A stretch of DNA of 64,000 nt from contig JASGIB010000001.1 of NCBI GenBank assembly GCA_047602125.1, forward strand, positions 2,418,001 to 2,482,000, written 5' to 3'. How positions within the stretch are numbered: the stretch's first letter is position 1; each line of letters begins with the position of its first letter. The notes under the pieces are model-generated. The model was given only the letters and a program-made list of their open reading frames with translations. It had not been told where the DNA came from and searched no databases. Source of the stretch: Pseudoluteimonas sp047602125 (GTDB lineage Bacteria; Pseudomonadota; Gammaproteobacteria; Xanthomonadales; Xanthomonadaceae). The position numbers were made by a program, and so were the translations under genes. Positions 35,580-44,510 of this stretch are shown here, one piece after another.

Positions 35580-38021
35580 ATGAGCAAACCACCCGGCAAG
35601 CGCGGCGGTGGCCGCGGCAAGGCACCCACGGGCAAGGCCGGCAAGCCGGCCGGCAAAGCGACGAAACCGGCGCGCAACGGCCAGTCCGCGGCCTCGAAGC
35701 GTCCGCCGTGGATGCCTGAGCTGCCGGCATCGGCACCGTCGCGCGGCGCCAGGCCGCCGCAGTCCCGCCAGCCGTCGCGTGCGCCGGGCACGGACCCGCA
35801 TGCGCGGCGCGAGGCGGAACGCTACGCCGAGCCCATCGCCAGCCGCGAAATGATCCTGCAGGTGCTGGCCGCGAGCGACGGGCCGATGGATGCCGATGCG
35901 CTGGCGCGCAAGCTCGCGTTGACCGCGCCGGATCGTTTCGCCGCGCTGGAGAAACGCCTCGCCGCGATGCTGCGCGACGGCCAGTTGCTGCAGAACCGCC
36001 GCGGCGGCTACGTGCCGGCGGCGCGCGCGGACCTCATCCCGGGCACCGTCATCGCCAATCCCGACGGTTTCGGTTTCCTGCGCCCGGAAACCGGCGGCGA
36101 CGACCTGTTCCTGCCGCCGTTCGAAATGCGCAAGGTTTCGCACGGCGACCGCGTGCTCGCCAGCGTCACCGGCATGGACCGGCGCGGGCGGCGCGAAGGC
36201 ACGATCGTCGAGGTGCTGGAACGTCGCATGACGCGCCTGCTCGGCCGCTATACCGAGGAAGCCGGCATCGGCTACGTGGTTCCGGACGACAAGCGCATCC
36301 AGCGCAACGTAATGATCCCGCAGGATGCGCGCGAAGGCGCGAAAACGGGGCAACTGGTCGTCGTCGAGATCACCACGCCGCAGGACGCGCATCGTCCGCC
36401 GATCGGCAAGGTGCTGGCGGTGCTGGGCGACAAGCTCACCGCGTCGCTGGCGGTGGAAGCGGCGATCCACGGCCACGACATCCCGCACGAATTCCCGGCG
36501 GACGTGCTGGCGCAGGCCACCGCGGTGCCGCTGCAGGTGCAGCCGGCCGACATCGCTGGCCGCGTCGATTTGCGCGACGTGCCGCTGGTCACCATCGACG
36601 GCGAGGACGCCAAGGATTTCGACGATGCGGTCTGGTGCGAGCCGAACAGGGACGGCTTCCGCCTGATCGTCGCGATCGCCGATGTCTCGCATTACGTGCG
36701 CACCGGCACGCCGCTGGACGACGAGGCGCAGTTGCGCGCGACCTCGGTGTATTTCCCCGGCTTCGTGGTGCCGATGTTGCCGGAGACCCTGAGCAACGGC
36801 ATCTGCTCGCTGAATCCCAAGGTGGACCGGCTGTGCTTCTGCTGCGACATGCAGGTGGGGCGCGACGGTATCGTCACCGCGGCGAAGTTCTACGAGGCGG
36901 TGATGCATTCGCACGCACGTCTCACCTATACCGACGTGTGGAACGCGGTGGGCGAGGGCGTTCCGCCGGACGACCACGACGCGGCGCTGGCGAAGATCGG
37001 CCCGCTGTTGCCGCAGGTGCAACGCCTGCACCAGTTGTACAAGGTGCTGGACAAGGCGCGGGCCAAGCGTGGCGCGATCGAATTCGAGAGCGGCGAAGTG
37101 CGCTTCGTCCTCGATGCGAAGGGCGAGGTCGTCCAGGCCGGCATGCTCGAACGCAACGATGCGCACAAGCTGATCGAGGAATGCATGATCGCGGCCAACG
37201 TGCAGGCCGCGCTGTTCCTGCTCGAATCCGGCATCCCGGCGCCCTACCGCGACCACGACAAGCCGCCGGAATCGAAATACGCAGACCTCGAGGAATTCCT
37301 CAAGGAATTCGCGCTGCGCCTGCCGCCCTGGGTCAAGGTCAAGCCCAGGGATTTCCGCAACCTGCTGGAGAAGATCCGCGAGCGTCCGGATGCGACCCTG
37401 CTGGAATCGGTGATCCTGCGCAGCCAGTCGCTGGCGGTGTACGCGCCGGACAATATCGGCCACTTCGGGCTGGCGCTGGAGGCCTACGCGCACTTCACTT
37501 CGCCGATCCGTCGTTATCCGGACCTGCTGGTGCATCGCGCGATCAAGCACGCGCTGGCCGGCGGCAAGCCGACCGCCTACGAATACTCGCCGCACGAGAT
37601 GGCGAACCTGTCGATGCAATGCTCCGAACGCTCGCGCCGCGCCGACGAGGCCCAGCGCGAAGTGGACGAACGCTATCGCGCCGCATGGATGGAAGACCAC
37701 GTCGGCAAGGAATTCGACGGTACCATCAGCGGCGTGACCAGCTTCGGCCTGTTCGTCGAGCTGGACGAATCCAAGGTGAATGGCCTGGTCCACGTCACCC
37801 AGCTGCCGCGCGACTTCTACCACTTCGACGCGGTGCGCAAGACACTGACCGGCGAACGCCGCGGCCACGAATACCGCCTCGGCGACCGTGTGCGCATCGT
37901 GGTGCTCAAGGCCAGCGTGGAGGAGCGCAAGATCGACTTCCGCCTGGTCGGCGACGAAGGCCCGGTGAAGCCGCTGCCGGAACGCGGCAAGCCGGCGAAG
38001 CGGGCGAAGCAGAAATACTGA
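35580..38021 (+). CDS. rnr: Ribonuclease R (3'-5' exoribonuclease)
   Basis: 813-residue processive exonuclease that degrades structured RNA and takes part in tmRNA quality control. Basic Lys/Gly/Pro-rich N-terminal extension of about 75 residues, then a winged-helix region, cold-shock domains, and the RNB catalytic domain with IDGEDAKDFDDAVW (metal-site aspartates) and a C-terminal S1 domain (GTISGVTSFGLFVELDESKV). A basic tail (KPAKRAKQKY) ends the protein. The ATG at 35580 was preferred over upstream alternatives as MSKPPGK matches relatives. rlmB follows after 3 bases. Confidence 0.96.
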   Translation: MSKPPGKRGGGRGKAPTGKAGKPAGKATKPARNGQSAASKRPPWMPELPASAPSRGARPPQSRQPSRAPGTDPHARREAERYAEPIASREMILQVLAASDGPMDADALARKLALTAPDRFAALEKRLAAMLRDGQLLQNRRGGYVPAARADLIPGTVIANPDGFGFLRPETGGDDLFLPPFEMRKVSHGDRVLASVTGMDRRGRREGTIVEVLERRMTRLLGRYTEEAGIGYVVPDDKRIQRNVMIPQDAREGAKTGQLVVVEITTPQDAHRPPIGKVLAVLGDKLTASLAVEAAIHGHDIPHEFPADVLAQATAVPLQVQPADIAGRVDLRDVPLVTIDGEDAKDFDDAVWCEPNRDGFRLIVAIADVSHYVRTGTPLDDEAQLRATSVYFPGFVVPMLPETLSNGICSLNPKVDRLCFCCDMQVGRDGIVTAAKFYEAVMHSHARLTYTDVWNAVGEGVPPDDHDAALAKIGPLLPQVQRLHQLYKVLDKARAKRGAIEFESGEVRFVLDAKGEVVQAGMLERNDAHKLIEECMIAANVQAALFLLESGIPAPYRDHDKPPESKYADLEEFLKEFALRLPPWVKVKPRDFRNLLEKIRERPDATLLESVILRSQSLAVYAPDNIGHFGLALEAYAHFTSPIRRYPDLLVHRAIKHALAGGKPTAYEYSPHEMANLSMQCSERSRRADEAQREVDERYRAAWMEDHVGKEFDGTISGVTSFGLFVELDESKVNGLVHVTQLPRDFYHFDAVRKTLTGERRGHEYRLGDRVRIVVLKASVEERKIDFRLVGDEGPVKPLPERGKPAKRAKQKY

Positions 38022-38024
38022 CCC

Positions 38025-38774
38025 ATGAGCAAATCCGCCCAATGGATCGTTGGTCTCAATGCAGTCGCTTCCGCGCTGGAGCACGACGCCGAGCACGTGC
38101 GCGAGGTGCTGCTGGAGGCCGGCGGCAAAAACCCGCGCATCGTCGAACTGGAACAGCAGGCGCGGCGGCTCGGCATCGACGTGCGCCGGGTCGCGCAGCA
38201 GGCGCTGGACGGCGTCGCCGGCGGCCTGCGGCACCAGGGCGCGGCCGCGCGCTACGCCGCGGCGAAGACCTGGGACGAACACGAACTGCCCGCGCTGGTC
38301 GAAGCTGCGGGAGGCCATGCGCTGATCCTCGTGCTCGACGGCGTGCAGGATCCGCACAACCTCGGCGCCTGCCTGCGCAGCGCGGCCGCGGCGGGCGCGA
38401 CCGCGGTGGTGTTCCCCAAGGACAAGGCGGTGCAGATCAACGCGACGGTGCGCAAGACCTCGGCCGGTGCTGCGGACACGCTGCCGGTGTTCAGCGTCAC
38501 CAACCTGTCGCGCACGCTGCGCGATCTGCAGAAGGCGGGCGTGTGGATCTACGGCCTCGCCGGCGAAACCGAGGCATCGCTGTACGCGCTCGATCTCACC
38601 GGCAACGTCGCGCTGGTGCTGGGCAGCGAAGGCGAAGGCCTGCGCCGCCTGACCCGCGACAATTGCGACCAGCTGGTGAAAATCCCGATGCCCGGCGAGT
38701 TCGAGAGTTTGAATGTCTCCGTCGCTACCGGTATCGCGTTGTTCGAAGCCGTGCGGCAACGTCAACCGAAATGA
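38025..38774 (+). CDS. rlmB: 23S rRNA (guanosine-2'-O-)-methyltransferase RlmB
   Basis: 249-residue SPOUT methyltransferase (TrmH family) modifying G2251 in the peptidyl-transferase loop. N-terminal L30e-like substrate-binding domain (WIVGLNAVASALE) and the three SPOUT motifs: NLGACLRSAAAAGA, LVLGSEGEGLRR and SLNVSVATGIALFE, forming the knotted SAM pocket. The rnr-rlmB pairing is standard. Confidence 0.96.
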   Translation: MSKSAQWIVGLNAVASALEHDAEHVREVLLEAGGKNPRIVELEQQARRLGIDVRRVAQQALDGVAGGLRHQGAAARYAAAKTWDEHELPALVEAAGGHALILVLDGVQDPHNLGACLRSAAAAGATAVVFPKDKAVQINATVRKTSAGAADTLPVFSVTNLSRTLRDLQKAGVWIYGLAGETEASLYALDLTGNVALVLGSEGEGLRRLTRDNCDQLVKIPMPGEFESLNVSVATGIALFEAVRQRQPK

Positions 38775-38790
38775 TCGAGGAGAGAGGGCG

Positions 38791-39057
38791 ATGAACTTGA
38801 ATCTACAGTGGTACGACTGGATCGGCGTCCTCGGCACACTGATGGTGCTGGGCGCGTTCTTCCTGTTGCAAGCCGGGAAGATCCACGGCAACCGTTTGGC
38901 CTATCAGTTGCTTAACCTGCTGGGTGCGGCTGGTGTGCTGGCGTCGCTTGTCGGGAAGTTCAATTTCCCGGTGTTCCTGTTGGAAGGCGCGTGGATCGTG
39001 ATCAGCCTGTACGGCATCGTGCGCACGCTCAGGAAGGGATCGCAGGCGTCGGCATAG
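38791..39057 (+). CDS. Small membrane protein, CBU_0592-like
   Basis: 88 residues with three hydrophobic segments (WIGVLGTLMVLGAFFLLQAG, LAYQLLNLLGAAGVLASLVG, FPVFLLEGAWIVISLYGIV). The pattern resembles the CBU_0592-like family found in many proteobacteria; function unknown. A GAGGAGAGAG ribosome-binding stretch lies just before the ATG. The 3' end overlaps the convergent rnt gene by 29 bases. Confidence 0.8.
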   Translation: MNLNLQWYDWIGVLGTLMVLGAFFLLQAGKIHGNRLAYQLLNLLGAAGVLASLVGKFNFPVFLLEGAWIVISLYGIVRTLRKGSQASA

Positions 39058-39682
39058 GCCACGCATTCGCGATCGCGCAGAACAGTTCCGCGGTGCGCTC
39101 GGTGTCGTAGACCGCCGAGTGCGCCTGCGACGCGTCCCAGGACAGCCCGGCGGCGTGCACGGCGCGCGCGAGCACGGTCTGGCCATAGGCGACGCCGGCC
39201 AGCGTGACCGTGTCGAACACGCTGAAGGGATGGAACGGGTTGCGCTTGTGCTGCGTGCGCGCCACCGCGGCGTTGAGGAAGTTCAGGTCGAAGTGCGCGT
39301 TGTGCCCGACCAGGATCGCGCGCTGGCAATTGTGTTTCCGGATCGCCGCGCGTACCGGCGCGAACACGTGGTCGAGCGCATCCTTCTCCGGCTTCGCGAG
39401 GCGGAACGGGTGGTCGAGCACGATGCCGGTGACTTCCAGCGACTTCGGGTCGATCTCGGTGCCGGGCGCGGGTTCGACGTGCGCGCATGCGACTTCGCCG
39501 GGCACGAATTTGCCCGCATCGTCGATTTCGACCGGGATCGCGGCGATCTCCAGCAGCGCGTGCCGGTTCCAGTCGAAACCGCCGGTCTCGACGTCCACCA
39601 CCACCGGCAGGAAACCGCGGAAACGTTCGGACATCGGCCGCGCGGCGCGCGGCGTATCGGTCGTGGGGTCGGCGTCGGTCAT
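39029..39682 (-). CDS. rnt: Ribonuclease T
   Basis: 217-residue DEDDh 3'-5' exonuclease that trims tRNA and stable RNA 3' ends. The catalytic motifs are in order: VVVDVETGGFD, LVGHNAHFDLNF and AHSAVYDTERTAELF. FDTVTLAGVAYGQTVLA is typical of RNase T rather than the DNA polymerase III epsilon subunit. The MSERFRGFLP start lies 16 codons inside the frame; the upstream ATG is kept because no clear choice is possible. Confidence 0.93.
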   Translation of the reverse strand: MTDADPTTDTPRAARPMSERFRGFLPVVVDVETGGFDWNRHALLEIAAIPVEIDDAGKFVPGEVACAHVEPAPGTEIDPKSLEVTGIVLDHPFRLAKPEKDALDHVFAPVRAAIRKHNCQRAILVGHNAHFDLNFLNAAVARTQHKRNPFHPFSVFDTVTLAGVAYGQTVLARAVHAAGLSWDASQAHSAVYDTERTAELFCAIANAWPMPTPAIPS

Positions 39683-39722
39683 CGGCGCCAGCCTAGCAGA
39701 CGCGGGGAGACTCCCGCGCCGG

Positions 39723-40427
39723 TCAGGGCGCGGGATCGACGGTGCGATCGCGCTTGTCGCGCGGCGGAAGCGGCGAATCGCCGTTGACCCGGAACCAGGT
39801 GTTCTCGGCGACGTTGGTGGCGTGGTCGCCGATGCGCTCGAGGTTCTTGGCCATGAACAGCAGGTGCGTGCACGGCGTGATGCTGTGCGCGTCCTCCATC
39901 ATGTACGTCAGCAGTTCGCGGAACAGCGCCGTGTACTGCGCATCGAGCTCGGCGTCGCGGTCGCGGACCTGCAACGCGGCGGCGGCGTCGAGGTCGCGGT
40001 AGGCGGCCATCGCGTCGCGCACCTGGCGCAGCGCCAGCGCGCCCAGCGTGCGCAGGCCCAGCGCCTGTGGCAGCGGCGGCGCCATGTTCAGCGCCTGCGT
40101 GCGCTTGGCCACGTTCGCGGCGTAGTCGCCGATGCGCTCGATGTCGGAAGCGATGCGGATCGCGGACAGGATGATGCGAAGGTCGGTGGCGAGCGGGCCG
40201 CGCAGGGCCAGCTTCATCACGTCGTGGCTGACTTCCTTCTCCAGCGCGTCGATCGCCTCGTCGTTGCCGACGATGCGCGCGGCGGCTTTGTCGTCGCGGC
40301 GCTCGACCACGTCCAGCGCGGCCTCGAGCTGCGACGCGGCCATCTCGCCCATGCGCAGGATTTCCTCGGACAGGCGCTTCTGCTCGTCGTTGTAGCTCTG
40401 GACGATGTGGTTGTGCTCGTTGCTCAT
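39723..40427 (-). CDS. phoU: Phosphate-specific transport accessory protein PhoU
   Basis: 234 residues, two repeats of a three-helix PhoU domain with metal-ligand motifs SDIERIGDYAANVAK and AKNLERIGDHATNVAE. Mediates signalling from the Pst transporter to PhoR and limits uptake. Start MSNEHNHIVQSYN; it follows pstB after about 135 bases and closes the pst operon. Confidence 0.96.
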   Translation of the reverse strand: MSNEHNHIVQSYNDEQKRLSEEILRMGEMAASQLEAALDVVERRDDKAAARIVGNDEAIDALEKEVSHDVMKLALRGPLATDLRIILSAIRIASDIERIGDYAANVAKRTQALNMAPPLPQALGLRTLGALALRQVRDAMAAYRDLDAAAALQVRDRDAELDAQYTALFRELLTYMMEDAHSITPCTHLLFMAKNLERIGDHATNVAENTWFRVNGDSPLPPRDKRDRTVDPAP

Positions 40428-40563
40428 GGTCGGAATCCGTAAACCTGTGTTTGATGTGGTCGCCATCCATGGCGTCGCAGTTGCATCATCGTGTCGTCCT
40501 GCCCGGCCATCCGTGGCCGGGCGTTCGGCAAGCCGCGCGGCAGTGCCGCGCGAGCGGCCTGCC

Positions 40564-41412
40564 TCACCCAAACCTCCCGGTGATGTAGTCCTCAGTCTGC
40601 TGCTTGGTCGGCTTCGAGAAGATCGTCTCGGTCGCGCCGTGCTCGACCAGGTCGCCGAGGTACATGAAGGCGGTGTAGTCGGAGACGCGCGCCGCCTGCT
40701 GCATGTTGTGGGTCACGATCATGATCGTGTAGTCGCGCTTGAGTTCGTCGACCAGCTGCTCGATGCGGCTGGTGGAGATCGGGTCCAGCGCCGAGGTCGG
40801 TTCGTCGAGCAGCAGCACCTCGGGGCGCAAGGCCACCGCGCGCGCGATGCACAGGCGCTGTTGCTGGCCGCCGGACAGGCCTAGCGCGCTCTTGCCGAGC
40901 TTGTCCTTGACCTCGTCCCACAGCGCGGCCTGGCGCAGCGCCTGCTCGACGCGCGATTCCAGCTCGGCCTTGCCGATGCGCTCGTGGTGGCGGATGCCGT
41001 AGGCCACGTTCTCGAAGATCGTCATCGGGAACGGCACCGGCTTCTGGAACACCATGCCGACCTTGCCGCGCAGGCGGTTGATCGGGTACTTCGGGTCGAG
41101 CACGTTCTCGCCGTCGAGCAGCACCGATCCGGTCGCGCGCTGGCCCGGGTACAGCGCGTAGATGCGGTTGAACACGCGCAGCAGCGTGGACTTGCCGCAG
41201 CCCGACGGACCGATCAGCGCGGTGACGCGCTTCTCCGGGATGTCCATGTCGATGTTGCGAACGGCGTGGAAATCGCCGTAGTAGAAGTCGAGGCCGCGCG
41301 AGGCCAGCTTCGGCGTCGCCGGCGCGACGTCGGCGTTCGGCATCGTGTGCTGGGATAGATCATTCATGTCCGGGGCCCGCGAATCGTTGCGGTGGAAGGA
41401 AGAGTCAGTCAT
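40564..41412 (-). CDS. pstB: Phosphate ABC transporter ATP-binding protein
   Basis: 282 residues from an ATG that overlaps pstA by eight bases and has a GGTGAG ribosome-binding match; a second ATG at 41367 gives 267 residues. Walker A GPSGCGKST, signature LSGGQQQRL, Walker B VLLLDEP with DEPTSALDP, and the D-loop. LDFYYGDFHAVRNI at the front is the PstB pattern. Powers uptake by PstC/PstA. Confidence 0.96.
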   Translation of the reverse strand: MTDSSFHRNDSRAPDMNDLSQHTMPNADVAPATPKLASRGLDFYYGDFHAVRNIDMDIPEKRVTALIGPSGCGKSTLLRVFNRIYALYPGQRATGSVLLDGENVLDPKYPINRLRGKVGMVFQKPVPFPMTIFENVAYGIRHHERIGKAELESRVEQALRQAALWDEVKDKLGKSALGLSGGQQQRLCIARAVALRPEVLLLDEPTSALDPISTSRIEQLVDELKRDYTIMIVTHNMQQAARVSDYTAFMYLGDLVEHGATETIFSKPTKQQTEDYITGRFG

Positions 41413-42265
41413 GGCTCACCCGATGGCGGGCGACGATCGCGCGCGCGGCGAGGCTGACCAGCAGCACGAACAGGGTGAGCACGAAGGCGCCGGCCCAGGC
41501 CAGGCTGTGCCAGCTGTCGTAGGGGCTCATCGCGTACTGGAAGATCACCACCGGCACGTTCGCCATCGGCGCCAGCAGGTTGCTGCTCCAGTACTGGTTG
41601 TTGAGCGCGGTGAACAGCAGCGGCGCGGTTTCGCCGCTGATGCGCGCCAGCGCCAGCAGGATGCCGGTGGCGATGCCCGGCAGCGAGGCGCGGTACAGCA
41701 CCTGCACGACCACTTTCCATTGCGGCACGCCGAGCGAGAGCGCGGCTTCGCGCATCTGCGCCGGCACCAGCCGCAGCATCTCGTCGGTGGTGCGCACCAC
41801 CACGGGCAGCACGATGAAGGCGAGCGCGATCGCGCCGGCCAGCGCCGAGAAGTGGCCCATGCGCGCGACCACCAGCGTGTACACGAACAGGCCGAGCACG
41901 ATCGACGGCGCCGACAGCAGGATGTCGTTGACGAAGCGCACCGCGTCGCACAGCCGACGCGACCAGCCGCTCCCCGCGTATTCGGCGAGGAAGGTGCCGG
42001 CGAGTACGCCGACCGGCGCGCCCAGCACCACGCCCAGCAGGCTCATCAGCGCGCTGCCGTAGAACGCATTGAGCATGCCGCCGGTTTCTCCGGGCGGCGG
42101 CGTCATCTGGGTGAACAACGCGGTGTTGATCGAGGTGATGCCGTAACGCAGCGTGGTCCACACGATCCACACCAGCCAGAACAGGCCGAATGCCGCGGCG
42201 AGGATCGCGAGCGCCTGCGCGACCAGGTTCTTGGCGCGGCGGGTGGCGTACAGGGACGTGCTCAC
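41405..42265 (-). CDS. pstA: Phosphate ABC transporter permease PstA
   Basis: 286 residues from a GTG overlapping the pstC stop (GTGA). Six membrane segments and the binding-protein-dependent permease loop (EAALSLGVPQWKVVVQVLYR, the EAA motif). LLSAPSIVLGLFVYT and TGILLALARISGETAPL are PstA hallmarks. Forms the channel with PstC. Confidence 0.96.
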   Translation of the reverse strand: MSTSLYATRRAKNLVAQALAILAAAFGLFWLVWIVWTTLRYGITSINTALFTQMTPPPGETGGMLNAFYGSALMSLLGVVLGAPVGVLAGTFLAEYAGSGWSRRLCDAVRFVNDILLSAPSIVLGLFVYTLVVARMGHFSALAGAIALAFIVLPVVVRTTDEMLRLVPAQMREAALSLGVPQWKVVVQVLYRASLPGIATGILLALARISGETAPLLFTALNNQYWSSNLLAPMANVPVVIFQYAMSPYDSWHSLAWAGAFVLTLFVLLVSLAARAIVARHRVSHD

Positions 42266-43227
42266 GCGCCCTCCCGCTTCTGCAGGCGACGCAGCATCAG
42301 CCGCGCCGCGGCCAGCACCACGAAGGTGACGATGAACAGCACGAAGCCGAGCAGGACCAGCGCCGAGCGGTACAGGTCGCCGTCGGCCTCGGCGAATTCG
42401 TTGGCGATGGTCGCGGCGATGGAATTGCCCGGCATCAGCAGCGACGTGGTCAGTTCGTGCGCATTGCCGAGCACGAAGGTCACCGCCATGGTTTCCCCTA
42501 GCGCGCGCCCGAGTCCGAGGAACATGCCGCCGATCACCGCCGAGCGCGTGTACGGCAGGACCACGTCCCAGACCACTTCCCAGCGCGTGCAACCGAGTGC
42601 GTAGGCCGATTCCTTCAGCCGCGTCGGCACGGTGAGGAACACTTCGCGCATCACCGAGGCGATGAACGGGATCACCATCACCGCCAGCACCAGGCCCGCG
42701 GTCAGCATGCCCAGCCCGAGCGGCGGCCCGGAGAACAGCGCGCCGACCAGCGGCCACTGCCCGAGGTGCGAATCGATCCAGGGATACACGTGTTCGGCCA
42801 GCACCGGCACCAGCACGAACAGGCCCCACATGCCGTAGATGATCGAGGGGATGCCGGCGAGCAGTTCGATCGCCGTGCCGATCGGGCCGCGCAGCCACTT
42901 CGGCGCGATTTCGGTCAGGAACATCGCGATGCCGAAGCTCACCGGCACCGCGATCAGCATCGCCAGCAGCGCGGTGACCAGCGTGCCGTAGATCGGCACC
43001 AACGCGCCGAACTGGCCGCCGACCGGATCCCAGGCCTTCGACAGGAAGAAACCAAGGCCGAACTTGTGCAACGCCTCGCGCCCGCCCCAGAGCATGGACA
43101 ACGCGGCCGCGGCCAGCGCCGCGAGAACGAACAGGCCGGCGGCGGTGACGAGCCAGCGGAAGCCGCGGTCGGCGGCGTGGTCGCGCGCGTCGCGTTCGAC
43201 GCGCGCGGGGAGTGCGATCGCGTTCAT
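42262..43227 (-). CDS. pstC: Phosphate ABC transporter permease PstC
   Basis: 321 residues with six membrane segments, an EAA-like loop (LKESAYALGCTRWEVVWDVV) and the motif GLGRALGETMAVTFVLGN. Starts 19 bases after the pstS1 stop, in the same transcript. Confidence 0.96.
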   Translation of the reverse strand: MNAIALPARVERDARDHAADRGFRWLVTAAGLFVLAALAAAALSMLWGGREALHKFGLGFFLSKAWDPVGGQFGALVPIYGTLVTALLAMLIAVPVSFGIAMFLTEIAPKWLRGPIGTAIELLAGIPSIIYGMWGLFVLVPVLAEHVYPWIDSHLGQWPLVGALFSGPPLGLGMLTAGLVLAVMVIPFIASVMREVFLTVPTRLKESAYALGCTRWEVVWDVVLPYTRSAVIGGMFLGLGRALGETMAVTFVLGNAHELTTSLLMPGNSIAATIANEFAEADGDLYRSALVLLGFVLFIVTFVVLAAARLMLRRLQKREGA

Positions 43228-43246
43228 GCGCGTGGCACGGCCCGGG

Positions 43247-44332
43247 TCAGTGCTTGAACTCGGTGGCCCAGTACTGCTCGACCTGCTGCACCAGTTCCTT
43301 CGGCAGCGGCACGTAGTCGAGCGCCTGCGCCTGCGGCTGGCCGTTCTCCAGCGCCCACTTGAAGAAGTCGAGCGCGTCCTGCGAACGCTTCACGTCCTTC
43401 GGCTGCTTGTACATCAGGATGAAGTTGGTCGCGGCGATCGGCCACGCGCCAGCGCCCGGGGCATCGGTGATCACCAGGCTGAAGTCCTTCGCGTTCTTCC
43501 AGTCCGCGGTCGCGGCGGCGGCGGCGAAGCTCTCCGCGTTCGGCTGCACCCAGTTCCCGGCGCTGTTCTGCATCGCGGCGTAGGCCATCTTGTTCTGTAG
43601 CGCATAGGCGAGTTCGACGTAGCCGATCGCGCCCTTGAGCTGCTTCACGTACGCGGCCACGCCCTCGTTGCCCTTGCCGCCGATGCCGTTCGGCCATTGC
43701 ACCGAGGTGCCTTCGCCGACCTTGGCCTTCCACTCCGGGCTGACCTTGGACAGGTAGTTGACGAAATTGAAGGTGGTGCCCGAGCCGTCGGAGCGATGCA
43801 CGACGTTGATCGTCGCCGCGGGAAGCGCCACGCCCGGATTGAGCGCAGCGATCGCCGGATCGTTCCACTTGGCGATCTTGCCGAGGAAGATGTCGGCGAG
43901 CACCGCGCCGGTGAGGCGCAACTGGCCCGGCGCGACGCCCTCGACGTTCGCCACCGGCACCACGCCGCCGACCGCCGACGGGAACTGGCCCAGGCCCGCG
44001 GCCGCGAGCTCGTCGCTGGAAAGCGGCTTGTCGGAGGAACCGAAGTCGACGGTCGCGGCCTTGATCTGGGCGATGCCGCCGCCGGAACCGATCGACTGGT
44101 AGTTGATCTTGTGGCTGGTCGCCTTGTTGTAGTCGTCCGACCACTTCGACAGCAGCGGGTAGATGAAGGTCGCGCCGGCGCCGGTGATCTCGGCGGCCAC
44201 TTCGTCGCCCGCGGGCTGCGCGGCGGATGCGCCTGCCGAAGGCGTGGAAGCGGGCTGGTCGCCGCCCTTGCAGGCGGCGAGCGCGAAGGTCATGGCGAGC
44301 GCGAGGGCGGTGGTGCGGACGATGCGGTTCAT
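43247..44332 (-). CDS. pstS: Phosphate-binding lipoprotein PstS, first copy next to pstC
   Basis: 361 residues. The lipobox LAAC at the end of the signal peptide (ALALAMTFALAACKGG) indicates a lipid-anchored periplasmic protein. Phosphate-site segments are present: ITGAGATFIYP, GSGGGIAQIKAATVDFG and VVHRSDGSGTTFNF. It is close in sequence to the upstream copy, especially around WPxGIGGKGNEGVAAYVKQ. Preceded by a PHO box at 44395-44412. Confidence 0.95.
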   Translation of the reverse strand: MNRIVRTTALALAMTFALAACKGGDQPASTPSAGASAAQPAGDEVAAEITGAGATFIYPLLSKWSDDYNKATSHKINYQSIGSGGGIAQIKAATVDFGSSDKPLSSDELAAAGLGQFPSAVGGVVPVANVEGVAPGQLRLTGAVLADIFLGKIAKWNDPAIAALNPGVALPAATINVVHRSDGSGTTFNFVNYLSKVSPEWKAKVGEGTSVQWPNGIGGKGNEGVAAYVKQLKGAIGYVELAYALQNKMAYAAMQNSAGNWVQPNAESFAAAAATADWKNAKDFSLVITDAPGAGAWPIAATNFILMYKQPKDVKRSQDALDFFKWALENGQPQAQALDYVPLPKELVQQVEQYWATEFKH

Positions 44333-44394
44333 GCGGCGACTCCGTGGTTCGATTCCGGCCATGCGCCGGGATGCCGCCATGAAATGATGGTTTC

Positions 44395-44412
44395 GTGACA
44401 CGTCGATGACAG
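44395..44412 (-). promoter_or_regulatory. PHO box (PhoB site) of pstS1-pstCAB-phoU
   Basis: Minus strand CTGTCAT-CGAC-GTGTCAC: two direct 7-mers with 4-base spacing, 63 bases before the pstS ATG. Fits the PhoB consensus CTGTCAT-N4-CTGTCAY with one mismatch. Confidence 0.85.
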
Positions 44413-44456
44413 CCGCGCGCAGCTTTCGTGACAGCCGCGTCCGGGCCCGGCATGGC

Positions 44457-44484
44457 GAAAAAAGCGGGCCCCGAAGGGCCCGTG
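44457..44484 (-). terminator. Rho-independent terminator after the second pstS
   Basis: Minus strand CGGGCCC/GGGCCCG stem with a short loop and a run of seven T, about 27 bases past the stop of the upstream pstS. It separates the two pstS transcripts, consistent with separate PHO boxes. Confidence 0.9.
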
Positions 44485-44510
44485 GAGAGCGTGGGAAGGG
44501 AAACGGAGGA

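Noticed and set aside
35553..38891. 1,112-codon open frame opposite rnr and rlmB
   Set aside because: Complementary frame of two well-supported genes; His/Arg/Ala-biased, no signal or motif.
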